Shown here: positions 24,401-36,798 of the stretch, one piece after another
Layout: the number at the start of each line of letters is the position of its first letter
Numbering within the stretch: position 1 is the stretch's first letter
From: Macrocybe gigantea
Lineage: Eukaryota; Basidiomycota; Agaricomycetes; Agaricales; Callistosporiaceae
Assembly: GCA_011319805.1 (NCBI GenBank)
Contig: SJRY01000253.1
Coordinates: forward strand, 62,001-126,000
DNA: 64,000 nucleotides
Direction: 5' to 3'
The notes under the pieces: generated by a model
What the model was told of the DNA's origin: nothing
The model's input: the letters and a program-made list of their open reading frames with translations, nothing else
Database searches by the model: none
Made by a program: the position numbers and the translations under genes

Positions 24401-25181
24401 GGGTGCGGGTGCACAAGGTATGGGCCCAGGCGTGCCATCGAGTGCTGTGCCAAACAGCCTGGCTAGTAGTCAGTTGATTCCGCACCACGCGCCGCACCGC
24501 TCGAGGAGCGCGAGCCAGCCGGTCGCGTACGTGCCCAAGACGGAACCGCCGCCGCCGCTGCCGACGCAGCAGTGGAGCCGCGAGCGGGCGAATACGTCCG
24601 CTATGAACACGGGCATGGCTGTCGGTACAGGTATGCGCGTCAACGTGCGCGATAAGCGTGGGAGTGGGAGCAGCCAGTCAACAGGCGGAGACAGCTCGGA
24701 TTACTCGCCTAACAGCTCCTCGCCCGTTACCCCGTTCGGCTCGAGTGAGAGCTCTCTTGGCGCGGGCTTGGGCATCCGAACATCACGCTCGCAGCACTTT
24801 GACAGCATGCACAGCAACGGTGCGACTGTTCACATCCACGGTGGGCACAACGGCATGAACGGGATGCATGGCATGGGTATGAACATGAACGGATTGAACC
24901 TAACTCATCAGACTGCGCTGTCTTCGCCGGTAAAGGTCAAGGTGCACTTCCACGAGGACATCTTCGTCATTCAAGTAGCACGCTCGACCGAGTACGATGA
25001 CCTGGTTGAGAAAGTTGGCAGGAAGATCCGGCTTTGCGGACCTCGTCGCGACGATGGGCCGCTTCGCGTCAAGTACCGAGACGAAGACGGTGACATGATT
25101 TCGCTCGGGTCGACAGAGGACGTGCAGATGGCTTTTGAGCAGTACAGGCCTGGTGGGCAGGTGACGTTGTTCGTGACTTGA
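21500..25181 (+). CDS. CDC24: Rho guanine nucleotide exchange factor Cdc24 (Cdc42 activator)
   Basis: Activates Cdc42 at sites of polarised growth; acts at the cortex and, through Bem1, in the polarity complex. From ATG 21500 (MASVAGRKSS) the protein has a calponin-homology-like N-terminus (DPVTQLWDLFSLGIPLCYIF). The DH domain follows (NNIIREMVETERKYVQDLE, LPAFLIKPIQRVCKYPLL, KINEAQRRAENE). The PH domain is split by an intron (GSLLLDDIFVV...YHVFLFEKIILCCKE, then FFTLRCRTEDQRKQWETQI). A long Ser/Pro/Gly-rich linker leads to a C-terminal PB1 domain (VKVHFHEDIFVIQVA) with the acidic OPCA core KYRDEDGDMISLGSTEDV. The stop is at 25181. The final exon is over 1.6 kb and fully open, with no frame break. 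Six short introns lie in the 5' half. Confidence 0.96.
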
Positions 25182-27975
25182 GATCTCTTCCCCGAAGGAC
25201 AATTTTTCTCTTTTCTCTTTACTTGCTCCCGCATCTCACCTTCGTGCTCGTTTCTGACGCTCCTCCGGCTCCGTTGGCTCAATATCTGGTTTCTCGTTTT
25301 CGTCGGCGCATCTAAACAATTCACATCCTGCATATCATATCCCAACACGCCTTCTATCCACTACTCCCCTGAAACACCCCATCCACCACACTCAGCTGGT
25401 ATATCAGTGCATTCCCCAATTACCCCGGATTGTTGCAAGTTTGTTACCCCATTTGTCTCTGCATTTCAACGTTTCGCATCAACACCGCACACTCCTTGTT
25501 CCCTGTACCTCTTGCCCGTCTGTTCGGCCTACAACCTACCGATATTACACTGCATTCCTGCAATGTCAACAACACCAGCAAGCATCCTCCCTTCTCGCCC
25601 TCATGCACAACTATAATCGTCTCGCCTCCCACGATCTCCGTCTCCGTGTCAACACTGTCGACATCTCTTCTGAGAGGTGTCCCTATTTCTTTTTTTTCCA
25701 CCAGTGAATACGAATATCGTTCTTTTTGATTTCTTTCTCATTTAAAGTGGATGCGTTAATCCAGCCACTTTTCTCTTTTTCTTGCCACTCTCTTTTTTTT
25801 GCCGTCCCACTCACTCTCGCTATCTAATTGTTATTTCTCTTTTCTCCCACACCTGCCGACTGCCGATATTCATCCGGAGAGGAACGATGGAAGTCGAGAG
25901 ACTAGCGACAGGCTAGTCAGTCTTCAACTGTCCGTCCTACTCTTGTTCAGTTCCCTCCGCCATGAGAGAAATGTAACAGTACGCGCGCCCAGTTCTTTTT
26001 TTCTCTTCACGCGGCGATGGATTTCTAGTTTGTCTATCAATTCGCTTTTGAACCGTTGATGTTGCGTTCCTTTTTTTTACTTTCTTGTTCCCTGATCTTA
26101 CATTTCTCCTTTTCCCCTCAACCCCCTCTCTCCTTTCTTTCATGTCTCCTCCGTTTCTTTAATGTAACATGTGTATAGAGGAATGTTATTAGGCCCGGAA
26201 ATATGGATTTTAATTATGGAAAGACCGATGACAGACGAATGTCGCTGAGTTCGGGAGAATAGGTTAGGCTACTTGGTGTCATTGATTCTGGTCCTACAAC
26301 ATCATGGGATTGTGGAGCTCTGGATGCGATGAAACACCTCGTTCCGTGTCAGTGGCGCAGTTCGAACATCAGCATCCAATCTATCATTTCCACTATCGCT
26401 GCCCGGGGTGACTACATGCTCCACAGTCATCTTCAGCACCGAAACAGAACAAAATATTTGTCCGATCTGTTATGAGCATCGACCAGAAAATCAGAACGTC
26501 TCTGCGGAACAATATGGTGTAAGCAGCCAGATGTCCGCAACCGGTGGTAAGCCGGGCAGGAGCTAGAACCCTTTTTGTTTTACCTCCAAAGCTCGCGCCG
26601 CAAGACGACGAGGAACCAGTCCGCTCGTGGACAAGTCGCATCGGGCGTTCGTCAAAGGGGGAGAGGCGATGATTATTCGGTCCGCATTTTTGGCAATGAA
26701 AAGATGCATTTGCATTTGATATGATTGGCCCGCGAGTCGTGTCCTGTACTACGAGTGACATAAAAACATCAAAAATTGAAATGTAAATCATATCTCGAGC
26801 GGGAAAGGTGCAGATTAGATTGATTGGACTAGGATAGCTCGATTGATGGATGGATGGATGGGCAGGAGGGCAGGAGTCCAAGCCTCGTACAGAGTTTCTT
26901 CCAGCGCGGAGTCAACGTGCTCAGGCCGTTATTGGTAGGGCGATTAGGTGAGAGGTGCGATCTCGCAGGTCGCCGAAAAGCTCGCGATGTTAGGGAGGTC
27001 AAAGTCGTTGGAGTTTCCTGAGGGCTGTGACTTCCTATCCATAATGCATGTATCTACACAATAAACTAGCATCTATCATAGCGACCACGTTAGAAGTTCA
27101 AATGGCGCAGTCGTTCTAAATCCCACTAAGTTCTACAAAAAAGAGGGTGCGTTCGCACACAGCCAATGATATCTGACGTGCTTGTGACGAGAATGCTGAT
27201 ACTTAGTTTCGACCTGTTGTGTTTTTCGGCTGAGACTGCTGACTTATTGTCTCCAATGGTGCACCTTCTATCATGACCGTATGCCAAGTCAAAAACAATC
27301 CATACTTCCAATGCGATATGTGATTAGCAAAGCTGAGCACTCATGAAACAGAAACCGGTGGTTGGCTGCTGTGCATCGATGCATTTCCTGTACAGGCGCC
27401 AGGCGAGGCCTGCTATCATGCATATTTGACTGACTCTTCTCGCCATGTCATCAGAGGTACAACAGCATCAGAGATCGTGCCATAGTAGATCAGGCATGAG
27501 ATGCCATCCAGCGATGCTCCAAGAACATATCCGGTCATTTGAATTGGAAAATCATGCCAGACTCGGCGATGTAGTGCCGTGGAAGTTCTTGAGGATGTGT
27601 CCGTGACCAGTGCAATGGGGAAGCATTGAGAATAATTATTTGAATCATTTCACAGACGTCTGCACTGCGCATGTGGATTCATCAAAAGATCCCTGCCGAT
27701 TGATATAGGGCATGGTTAGGAAATATATCCAGACAACGTTCTGGTCAGACCCATCTTCACAGAAGAACTCGTTTACTTCTTTCCGTCCATGCTTTGGTCG
27801 ACCGACATATAGTGCTCGACGCACGGAGATGGGAAAGCCGCAGAGATAATAAGCCTGACTTCATCAAGGCGATATGCAATATTCGCACAGCGAGTCGATC
27901 TCGTCTGACAGAGATGATGCCCCAAATAAAAATTAAATGACATACATTGCCAGCACTCCAAAATAAAGGACCGGC
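25182..27975. other. 2.8 kb non-coding stretch, pyrimidine-rich at first
   Basis: The first 950 bases after CDC24 are rich in C and T with many short T runs, probably a long 3' untranslated region or terminator area. From about 26200 on, composition is balanced. Only short open frames occur; a 162-codon minus frame at 26393-26881 has no motif. A GATG tetranucleotide run lies near 26846-26860. Nothing more is supported. Confidence 0.45.
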
Positions 27976-29672
27976 CTAGATCCTGTCATCGTTTCCCGTG
28001 AACGAATCGTAGATGGAAAGATACTAGCCACGCGAAGTCAGCGAACTGTAACAATTCAATCGTGAAGAGAAGGAAGGGGAGCACTTACCTGCGGCGCAAA
28101 CGGCCACTTTTCGAACGCATTCACAAGCACTTGCCAGTCCTGCACCGTCATATCGCGGATCTGCGTATCCGCATTGATGCGCTGGTCAGGTGGGAGAGTT
28201 GGGGAGGCGACTTTCTTGAGCAGGCTTTCCGCCCCGGGAGCCAGGTGCTGGTAGGGGAAAGTCGTTCAAGATACGATCTCACAAGTCCGATTGCTGCAAC
28301 AGACTTACGCCAAGGCACCCTTGAACGGTGTCGACTTTCTGACATAAAGGCGTCGCAGGCAATAGTCCCAGATTTCTAGCTTTCCGGATTGGATGGACTT
28401 CAGACGAGAAGGATAGAAAAAAGGATTTAGCAAAGAGTTCGAAAAAGCAGAAGAAAGGTACTCACAGGGTCAACCAAAGGCAGTACAGTAGCAGTTTGGA
28501 AAGGGTTGCCGACTCGTCTCTTGGAAGCCTTCTCGCCTGGCGATGGTCGGCGGGGTGGAAATGTTGGTCGTAAGGTTGCAGACAATGGTATGGTAATGTC
28601 ACCTGGCACTGAGCCACGGCTTCCGCTATGAGGGTGAGTTTACACCGTGCACTGTCCTTGGTAGTTGCGATCATTCGCTATGATTATTCGTCATTGAACG
28701 CCCACATCGTTAGGGCGCCAATGTAAACAAGAACGGGTATTACACGCACCTTCCACAGATATTCGCCTAGCACGAAGTTCAAAGGGACTCGACCATAATT
28801 GAACAGCCACTGTCGGTCGGGTATGGATCTGAGGAACTGCGCCATTAGCTGCTCCCCGGCGACTGACGAAGGCAGATGTGAGATAAACTGGAGTTGCTGG
28901 TGAACTTTATGAAATCATAATCAAATCAGAAATATCGAAAACCAAAAGCACATGATCGAGTTACTGACCACCGTCTGACCATGCAAGCTTCTGTACATCG
29001 TCCATCAATCCCAGGTTCTCTATTGTCTGGTATGTTGCCCAACTGAACCCACCAGTAGGGATAACTTTGACTCGTGGATCGACGGATTCGAGAGGCTAGA
29101 TTGAGAAGGACTTGAGAAGGAAACCTCTGAAGCAGCTGGGAATTAAACGCACACGAAGGTATTCAAGGTATGGGCCGTAATCCTCCATGACAATCAATCG
29201 CTTTATCCGCTCCTTCGGAAGATTCAACAAAGCCCGCGTGAGCTGGCCTGGTCCTTCATCACATACGCACTATGAGATGAAGCTGAAGAATTCCAAAGGC
29301 AAGTGACGGACCTGGATACGCCTCCAGAATCACCTTGTCCTTTGAGCCGTGCGGAACGAAGGCGTCTGCTAGTAGCTTTGCGGTGTCCGGGTTGCGAAGC
29401 GAGACCCGATCCCTCGCTTTCATGGTGCTCGGGAATACGGATAGCCAGTCGTCCATTCGAGGTAAACTCAGCCTGGAGTCGTCGACGTGCCCGTGGTTTT
29501 GCGGCTCGGACTCAGCAAGGACCCCACGCACCAAGGGGTCCACCTTGAATGAAGTGGTGGCTGCCTTCATTCTGTATCCACGGTTCCTGCAGCATATCCT
29601 TGTAACGTTATGCACTGTGCATGTAGATGGCCGCGACGAGAAGAGAACAAGGGCGGTCCTCCGCAGAGACAT
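27976..29672 (-). CDS. Mitochondrial rRNA adenine dimethyltransferase / transcription factor B-like protein
   Basis: Member of the KsgA/Dim1-related family that includes fungal mitochondrial transcription factor Mtf1 and TFB1M. The start MSLRRTALVLFSSRP (ATG at 29672) is Arg/Ser-rich without acids, a likely mitochondrial presequence. Key segments are DTAKLLADAFVPHGSKDK, the SAM-site strand VILEAYPGPGQLTRALLNLP, and ERIKRLIVMEDYGPYLEYL. Later come FSWATYQTIENLGLMDDVQ, a Q-rich LQFISHLPSSVAGEQLMAQF segment and WLFNYGRVPLNFVLGEYLW. The C-terminus has DMTVQDWQVLVNAFEKWPF and ends YDSFTGNDDRI at TAG 27976. The usual GxGxG of methyltransferases reads PGPGQ, so SAM binding is plausible but catalytic activity is open. 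A transcription-factor role in mitochondria is the likeliest. Confidence 0.78.
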
Positions 29673-30203
29673 GGATTGTGGCTTGCACAATTCCGTCGAC
29701 CAGGCGGCACAAATTGCGGCCATCACGTGACGATCGCGTCTCGTCCCCTTTACGAGCAGTCACCGCGCCCTTCCCAATCAACAAAATCTCGAGTGAGAGA
29801 CATCCACCAGCGTTTTTCGGTACTTGTAGGATATCACAAAAATATCATTAGAGGAGACGAGTAGCAAATGGGTCTTGCGGTAGTTCATACGTGACTATTG
29901 GGACAAAGGTAACATATCTGTACAAGCAATTCGTGCGCATAATATCATGCCAGGATGTTAGATCCGAGATGGAGGGGCCAAAGATTGTTCCCGATAAATG
30001 GATTAAGGGTTGCTATACACAACGTCAGTTATCGCAAGGCATAGAAAGGGGAGGCGTACAGCAGTAAGAGATGACACACTCGGCGAAAGACGCGTATCTC
30101 CCACTGAGTTAATCTGGCTCATACAACGACTCGCTCGCATAACCAGCAGAATTCGATCTGTTCTTTGGCATTGCCTGGCTAGTAGGCTGGAGATAAAATG
30201 ACA
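29673..30203. other. Intergenic region
   Basis: 530 bases holding the promoter of the mitochondrial gene on the left and the 3' end of the coiled-coil gene on the right. Only short overlapping frames are visible. Confidence 0.4.
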
Positions 30204-30881
30204 TCAATGAATTGCTTCGCGATCTAGGTGCAAGAGATGAAGCTAACCGTAGTCTTTATGTCATTCATACCCTGTCCGCTTATCGTCCTGCGACGTTTGC
30301 TTGGTGTCTGTGAAGACAGTCCTGATGGCGACGAGGTTTGCAAGGGAGGCGTCCTATCGCGTACGCGTTTTGCGTGATGTCGCATAGGTGGTACGCTGAC
30401 GAAAGGGATCGGGCGTTTCCGCTTCGCAGGAGTCGACTTTGGCCGCGTCGTGGCGACAGTCCTCAATGTAATCGCGGTGACTGGTTTGGGATTAAACATT
30501 GACTCGTTTCCATCCTAAATGGCAAGAATTGGTTCTCAGGGCTCCAAAATCGAAACGAAGACAGAATGATAGACCGACCGTAAAGGCATCCGAGTCAGGC
30601 AATGACATGGTCAGCTCAGCGCGAGCCAGCTTGCGCTTGAGATCCGCCACTTCATATTCGACTTCGTCGAACCGAGTCTGCAGCGCGAAGAGCTCCTGCC
30701 TGGTCTTGATCAGGGAAGAACGATACTTGTCGCGCTCTGTTCGCAGACTCTCGTTCTCCCGTTGGAGAATGGAAAAGCCGCGTTCATGCTCCGATTTGAG
30801 CCTCTGCACGTCCTCCTGAACACGGCCGTTCTGGCCGTTCTGGTTTCGCGAATCTCCCGTAGTCGTCGGCATGGGCATCAA
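30204..30881 (-). CDS. Small coiled-coil protein with basic C-terminus, unknown function
   Basis: Exon 1 (MPMPTTTGDSRNQNGQN..., ATG near 30881) encodes a heptad-rich helix from about residue 20 to 95, including EDVQRLKSEHERGF, LQRENESLRTERDKYR, LIKTRQELFALQTRF and EVADLKRKLARAEL. An intron with GT...TTTAG ends joins DSDAFT to DGNESMFNPKP in phase. Exon 2 is basic (AKRKRPIPFVSVPP, SKRRRTISGQ), with two nuclear-localisation-like clusters. A last intron (GTATGA...CACCTAG) would give a short end DREAIH with stop at 30204; without it the frame ends at 30224. No known family. Nuclear localisation is inferred only from the basic clusters. Confidence 0.6.
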
Positions 30882-31219
30882 TATGACTATCGACTGAATG
30901 GAACCGGGAGACCTATCAGGTACGATGGTGTGTTTGATGGTGGTGGACAGCGTAAAAAGGGAAAATCAGGTTCCACTTGGATCTACAATTCCAAGGCACG
31001 GGACTCGACGTCACGTGGATCATTTTCCTTAATGGGCCCAGGAGACAATCGTTCCTGCTGAACATTATTCAATACATAAGCAACCGCTGCTCTACACCTC
31101 CTCCAACAGAGAAATATTAGGAAGATCAGTATAACATAGGTATGCAGGGGTAACTATCAATCAAGGAGTGACAAGAGGAGTATATATACTGGCGAAGCAC
31201 GAGACGCACTTCCAGGATC

Positions 31220-32459
31220 TCAGACAGACTCGGCTTCAGCGGCGGCTAATTTCTGCTTCTTCTTTTCAGCGCGTTTAGCTTCGCGCTTGAGCCTCTTCTG
31301 CCTCTCTTTCTCAGTCTCGTCCGCTGATCGCCAGTCCCCAAACATTCCTGTAGCAAGGGTGCGCCTGATGTTGAAGGAGAATAAGATCATATTGCAGAGC
31401 CACTCTGGGAGAACATGAAAGATGTAGAAGCCAGCCTTGGAGCCGTGACTGTTAAGAGTGCCCGGTGCGGTCGAACCGAGGGACGTGGTTGTGTGGAACA
31501 TGACACCAAGACGGTAGATAGCAATGGTGGTCTGTCAAGGAAAATAATCAAAAGAGCTCAGACTATGAAGTATCACATCAACTGAAGACACTCACGAGGA
31601 GGCAAATGAGAGTCAATAGGATTGATGTTCCTCTCCTGCTAACCCGAGGCAGACAATATCGTGCCCACCCCGTCGCTGCCGCCAGGATAATTAACAAGAA
31701 CAACGCAACACCACTGCTCACATATCTAAAAGGAACCAAGAACAGCTATCTGAGCACCTCCGCGAAAAAGGTCTGGATACAACCGGCTCACCTGAGCACT
31801 GCCGTCTGGCGTGCTTCCGAGGCCTTGTCGAGCACTCGGGAAAAACGGCTCTGCGCGATGATCCCGGGTATCGTCGCCGCGAGAAAGGCGAGGCTCGCAA
31901 GGTCTCCAAACCGGCGGCTCCAGAACCGTTTGCGTGGCTGATCTGGCGTCCCGTCCGGCGGCATGCCAGGGAAATCGCCGTCGCGTTTGGGCGGCGCCGC
32001 CCCCTTCTCCGCTTTCTCAGAAGCCGCTGCCGGCGACTGCTCATACGTAGACGATCCATACGTGGGATTGACGAGCAGACATCTCACGATGTTGACGAGG
32101 TCGCTGGCGATTCCGATGTAGCCCAGGCCGAAACTGATTTGCATGTACGTGAGGAGGCCCTTTGACATGCGGCGGCTCTCGTTGTGGGACTGGACGGCTC
32201 TCAGCGAAAAAATCACTATCCTGCCAAGTCCGTAGTGTCCTCGTTGAGATAAGATGTCGACCCGCATGATTGCAGCCAGAAGAACTCACCGTTCGATACC
32301 AAACGCGGCCGTTCCTATGAGAAGAGTTGTGCGGGAACGCTTGTCGAATGCTCGGTAGAACATCAATGGCACAAGCAGGCCATACAGGACGGCGAATAGC
32401 ACAGACGGTGCAAAGTCCTCTGCTGAGGGAGTGCCACCAACAGGCGCAGGGAACGTCAT
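31220..32459 (-). CDS. Seven-helix integral membrane protein, uncharacterised fungal family
   Basis: Starts at ATG 32459 (MTFPAPVGGTPSAEDF). Four exons encode seven hydrophobic segments: PSVLFAVLYGLLVPLMF, TLLIGTAAFGIERIVIFSL, MQISFGLGYIGIASDLVNIV, LASLAFLAATIPGIIA, VALFLLIILAAATGWA, ILLTLICLLVSVF and PEWLCNMILFSFNIR. The loop after helix three is Pro/Gly-rich (EKGAAPPKRDGDFPGMPP). The tail is a lysine/glutamate-rich helix (ERQKRLKREAKRAEKKKQK). The topology and the FHVLPEWL motif before the last helix resemble RTA1-like and related fungal seven-helix families, but I cannot place it firmly. It could be a lipid-related carrier or a receptor-like protein. Intron joints GIER/IVIF and VLR/YVSS are in phase, so the model is sound though the function is unknown. 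Confidence 0.7.
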
Positions 32460-33028
32460 GCCCAACGAATTGGGAGCGCCCAGCCAGGAGGCTTTAAGCT
32501 AATATAGAAAATGACGCCCAAAGCGCAGTCCAAGAAGATCGCTACCTGGAATTAGGGAAAAGCAAGCGGTGTCAAAATGCTGTGACAATTTGCCGGCTTC
32601 AGCTCTGCTGAACCATGGAGCAGAAATCGGCCCTTGCGCCGAGCCATGATAGCCATCTATGTCTTGCAATTTTTTTCAGCGCATGCCCCAACCAGAAGAC
32701 AAATGCGACTCACAAGGCCAGCGGCGCCGCATTTCAACTTGCAGCCACAATGCTGTGGATGCAGTGCCCAAGACGACGCAAGCCTTGCGTACCGATCGGA
32801 ACGGGACAGTCGTTCGGGACTTGTTCTACTCCTTGGTTCATGCCCACAAGTTATGTAATTAATAGTCTCAAGAGTCCTGAGCATTTCAGACAAAGGAAGG
32901 CATACTATTCATAACAAAAGACCAGCTCAAGGACAGGCACATGAAAGAAACATGAAAGCGAGCGAAAACGTCAGAGCAAGAAAGTTCGGTTCCCGCACAT
33001 ATCAGGTTTGGTATTACATTGTCTGGAG
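32460..33028. other. Intergenic region, possibly with 5' exons of the seven-helix gene
   Basis: Minus-strand sequence just above the ATG at 32459 is open (VAIFLDCALGVIFYISLK, about 32475-32545) and could be an extra hydrophobic exon of the membrane protein if an upstream start exists. The rest shows no gene. Confidence 0.35.
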
Positions 33029-34994
33029 CTACGAAGTTGGGGCATGAGCGTGAGCCCCTTTAATGTAGAGCAATGGTTAGGGACATCTCGTTTCAAAAAA
33101 GGGCCAGAAAAACTCACCACCTCGATCACCACGACCGCGCCCACGTCCCCGACCACGGTGTTCACCATCACCTCTCCACTCGCCCCTGCCACCACGGAAA
33201 CCTGTTACACATGATTGTTAACACACACGTGTTCTTGGCACACGCGATGCAACGCGGATAAAACTCACCACCGCGATCACCACCTCTGAATCCGCGATAT
33301 GAACCACGCTCACCGCCACGGAACCCACCGCGTTCGCCACCCCTGTGACCACCTCTGAAGCCACGGTCGTGGCCCCTGAACCCACGTCCCCGCGCACGTC
33401 CACCCTTGGCCTGCGTGAAGCCATCATCGTCCTGAGCTGCAGGTGTTTCGGGCTGCTGCTCGACATGGCCGTTGGCTTGCTGGGATGGTGGGGATGGCTG
33501 CTCTGGCGACTCCGCGTCAGGCGTCGCCGTACCTGAGGTTCCAAATTTGGCGTGCAGACCGGCAATCGAAGGAAGGCCAGCATCCTCGTCCGCTGCCCAG
33601 TCAATCACACCTGTTTGAGGGACCTGATGTAGTGACGTCAGTTTCCTCATCTTAGACTATCGAAAACCTGAATTTGACCTCTGGGTGGGCTTCCTCGATG
33701 TGATCATGGGGCACCTCGTCCTCAAGGTTCAAAGGCGGAGGAATAGACTGTGTGGATTGAGCTTCATGAGCTACAGCTTGCTCAGCCCAGCCGGCACCAT
33801 TCTGGATGGGAGCTTCGCCGACACTCTCAAGTTCGCTCTCTTGCATGAAGTGGAAGCTGCCAGATGAAGCGACCACGGCAACTCCAGCAACAGAGACACT
33901 CGGTTGGACGGCAGCTGCTTCTTCCTCGGGCTGGGGTGCTTCATCTACGACTGCCGGCATCTGGGGCCGTGGAGAATTGAGGTAATGTTTTGTCAGCTCC
34001 AGCAGGCGAGAATCTGGTAAATTCAATGAAGCGTCAGTAAGGTGAAGTACGAAGAAGAATGACGGGTACTGACAGGCAAAACCCTCGAATTCTCCTGCGG
34101 CAGTCAAGAGACCGGAGAGGACATTCTGTTTATTCTCGCCGTCTTCACCCAGAAGCACGTCTACCGCAGCAAAGACTGTGCTGCTCTCTGAAAACGATTC
34201 GACCTCCCCAGTGGCAAGTAATGACCGTAAGCGCACAAAGTCGAGCAGATCAGATGCTTTGCTTGCAATCGCCGCCTGAAGTATTCATTGTGGGGTCAGA
34301 TCCGCAGCACAGGTCAGAAAACGGGACGCGTACTTCGGCAGCCGCAACAGCCTCTGCTATTCTGGCCTTTTCAACTTTTTCTGCTTCTGCCCGTTTCGTA
34401 GCCAACTCTTGCGCTACCTCACTCTCGTGTGTCTGCAACGGACAAAAAAAATTAAGCACGTGAGACGATGAAAAAGCAATGCAAGTACCTCGACAGCTTT
34501 TTTGAGTTCTCCCAGTTCCTTCTGGATTGCTTCTAATGTTGGCAGCGTCCTCAAAGTGCGTTTTTGGTCATCGTTGAGTTTATCGGGATCCGTGGCCGCA
34601 TACGTGGATATCCGTGTCTGATGTATTGTTTTCATTACTTCATATCGTTTCCCACCTGAAAACAGAGATGAGACAAACATACGATTTTTTTATTCGTAGC
34701 CTTTAGCCTTTTGCTGATGAGCTCTACTACGGGACTTGGTTTCAGGGCAGAATCCTCGTCCGCTAGAGGAGGACCTTGAGATTCTGGCCGCGAAATGGGT
34801 TCAGGAGCCACAGAATCCTCTCTGACTTCAGGAGATTCCTGAGGCTTATCAATAGCAACAGCGTCAGAGTTTGCTGTAGGGACATCGTCAGTGTCATTCG
34901 CTTTTTTAGCTTTTCGCTTCTTCCTCTGAGTTTTCGACAAGGGAGTTGGGGGAGGAGCGCCGGGAACGAGACGCTGGGCAGTAGACTCAGGCAT
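33029..34994 (-). CDS. Caprin-like RNA-associated protein with RG-rich C-terminus
   Basis: From ATG 34994 (MPESTAQRLVPGAPPP) a basic low-complexity head (KTQRKKRKAKKAND) leads to VVELISKRLKATNKKI, RISTYAATDPDKLNDDQKR and TLPTLEAIQKELGELKKAV. The order of elements (helix with LKATNKKI, then a Leu/Asn/Asp-Gln loop and a coiled coil) is that of the caprin homology region, which dimerises. A helical middle follows (LLDFVRLRSLLATGEVESFS, LLELTKHYLNSPRP), then Gln/Pro/Glu-rich segments, GVIDWAADEDAG and QDDDGFTQAKGGRARGRGF. The tail holds repeated RG and RGG elements (FRGGHRGGERGGFRGGER) over several exons and ends in HAHAPTS at 33029. The RGG tail and caprin head suggest a cytoplasmic mRNP or translation role. 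Family assignment is moderate; the coding model is strong. Confidence 0.7.
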
Positions 34995-35576
34995 TTTGGA
35001 AGACAGCAACAACGAAGACGAGACTTTTTGCGGGGCAGGGAGAATGTGTGTGGAGGTCGACCGAACAAGTGCCAAGCTGGCGCTGTAAAAAAAATTCGGC
35101 TCATGCTTTCTCACGATCATAATCCATCAACAGCTGCGTCTGCAACGCCTCATTGCCCTTCGTCCTAACTTACTTTTACCCGCTGAACAGGACTTCACGC
35201 ATACTTATCAGCGTCGAGCGCGAGAGACTGGAGGGCAAATGGTGTCAGTGATATGGTATAGGTCATTCGCTGCGATTACTGGACATTTGTCACTTACAAC
35301 TCTGGTGATTGAATTTTGTTCACTTTTTCGCCTCACAGGATTTTCTTGTGCGCTGTTTGATGATCAAGGTCAATCACAAAGAACGTCACAGGAGATCCAT
35401 CATCTGATTGCCTCTTCATCCGTCTCTATTCTCCGCTGTTAACACATTACATGCATTACATCTCGCCTGAACGTTGCGAAATGGGAGCTTTGCTGTTGTT
35501 TATCGCAGGTCACAGCTTCTGATGAATTGAAGGTGGCTGACCAGCTGGACAGGTCAATCGAAATACCCGCCTCGCC
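34995..35576. other. Divergent promoter region between caprin-like and BTB genes
   Basis: 580 bases separate the two divergent start codons (34994 minus, 35577 plus). It contains no conserved open frame. It presumably carries both promoters. Confidence 0.5.
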
Positions 35577-36798
35577 ATGTCCGAAGATCAGCCATTCGCT
35601 GAGAACGCGCAACAGCCCAATGACTTTAGCACAAACCGCTGTTCTGGGACAAGTGAAATGACCAGACTACAGCTTGACAGGCCATCACCAACCCCTCACC
35701 CCGAACTCTGTTTCACCGATGGAAATCTCGCCATCATGGCCGGTGATATATACTTTTTAGTCCATCAAGGCCTCGTCTGCCGTCATTCGGTACCTCTCGC
35801 ATCGCTCATCAGGACCGCGGAGGCAATAGTGGGACACTCTCTTCTGGAAGGTAGGCCTATTCTTGAGATTCCGGACGCGGCAGAGGATGTGTACCACTTC
35901 TTGCTCGCTTTGTATGATGGCGTGTAAGTATTCTTTCGCGCCGTCATTTCTATTCAATTCCGCGTTGAACACATGCAGCTCTCACTTGAAACACGATGTC
36001 AGCGATTTCTATGTGGTGTCGGCGATCCTGCGACTTTCAGCGAAATACGAAGTCAAACATCTAAAAGCGGACATCCTCCGCGGTCTGGCTTCTCCGTGGC
36101 CAAAGACGCTCGCCCAATGGGAACTAAGAGAATCCAAGGCCACCAACATTACTGGTATCTATGAACCACGGAAATATCTTCCCCATCCGTTGTAAGTTTC
36201 CGCGTGCGACTCGACGACCGCAGACCTCATGCACTCTTCCTCCGAAAGACTCGTAATTAACCTTGCTAGGTCTTCAAACACACCTGAACTTCTTCCGGCT
36301 GCGTTCTACGATCTCTCCCGGTGTGCTCCAAGCGATTGTGTATCTGGATACACATGTCCTGTAACAGGCGTCACACACACTTTGTCGGACAATGATCTCC
36401 TGAGCCTTTTGCGCGGCAAAGAACATGCTTCACGTTTTTTGTCGACGTTCATTGTAAACGAACTTGAAGGTCGGGAGCCGTCAATGACCTGCGTTCACCG
36501 CAACGAAGTCGAACCACACAAGAGGAGAATTTGCCAAGCCGCTTTCGAGGCAGTCACGTTTGAACTATTGCGCGATGTAAATGGCATGGTCAGTAATCGG
36601 ACCTCAGATCCGCTCTTCGCTATAATGGACGCCGAATTGATGCAAATGAGAAACGATCCCTTGGGACGACCCAATTCCATGTTACGGGCTTGTGAATTTT
36701 GTCGATCGGAATTTGGTGCCGCTGTGGACGCTGCTCGAGAAGAACTGTGGCAAAGGCTACCCCTGTGGTTTGGAGTCGACCCGCAAGTTTGGATCTGA
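35577..36798 (+). CDS. BTB/POZ domain protein (basidiomycete-expanded family)
   Basis: ATG 35577 starts MSEDQPFAENAQQP. The BTB fold begins at about residue 40 with GNLAIMAGDIYFLVHQGLVC, RHSVPLASLIRTAEA, and GRPILEIPDAAEDVYHFLLA, followed by SDFYVVSAILRLSAKYEVK. A helical back part includes LLPAAFYDLSRCAPSDCV, SDNDLLSLLRGKEHASRFL and a cysteine pair CEFC near the end (ACEFCRSEFG). It finishes in WFGVDPQVWI. Two introns were checked: DGV/SHLK and LPHPL/LVINLA are in phase. Such BTB proteins are numerous in mushroom fungi and mostly unstudied. A role as a substrate adaptor of a cullin ligase is known for BTB proteins in general but not shown here. Confidence 0.85.

Noticed and set aside
23850..24497. 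215-codon minus-strand frame inside CDC24
   Set aside because: Shadow of the GC-rich, Ser/Pro-rich linker of CDC24.
26393..26881. 162-codon minus-strand open frame
   Set aside because: Composition is irregular and includes stretches from a GATG repeat; no motif or splice pattern supports it.
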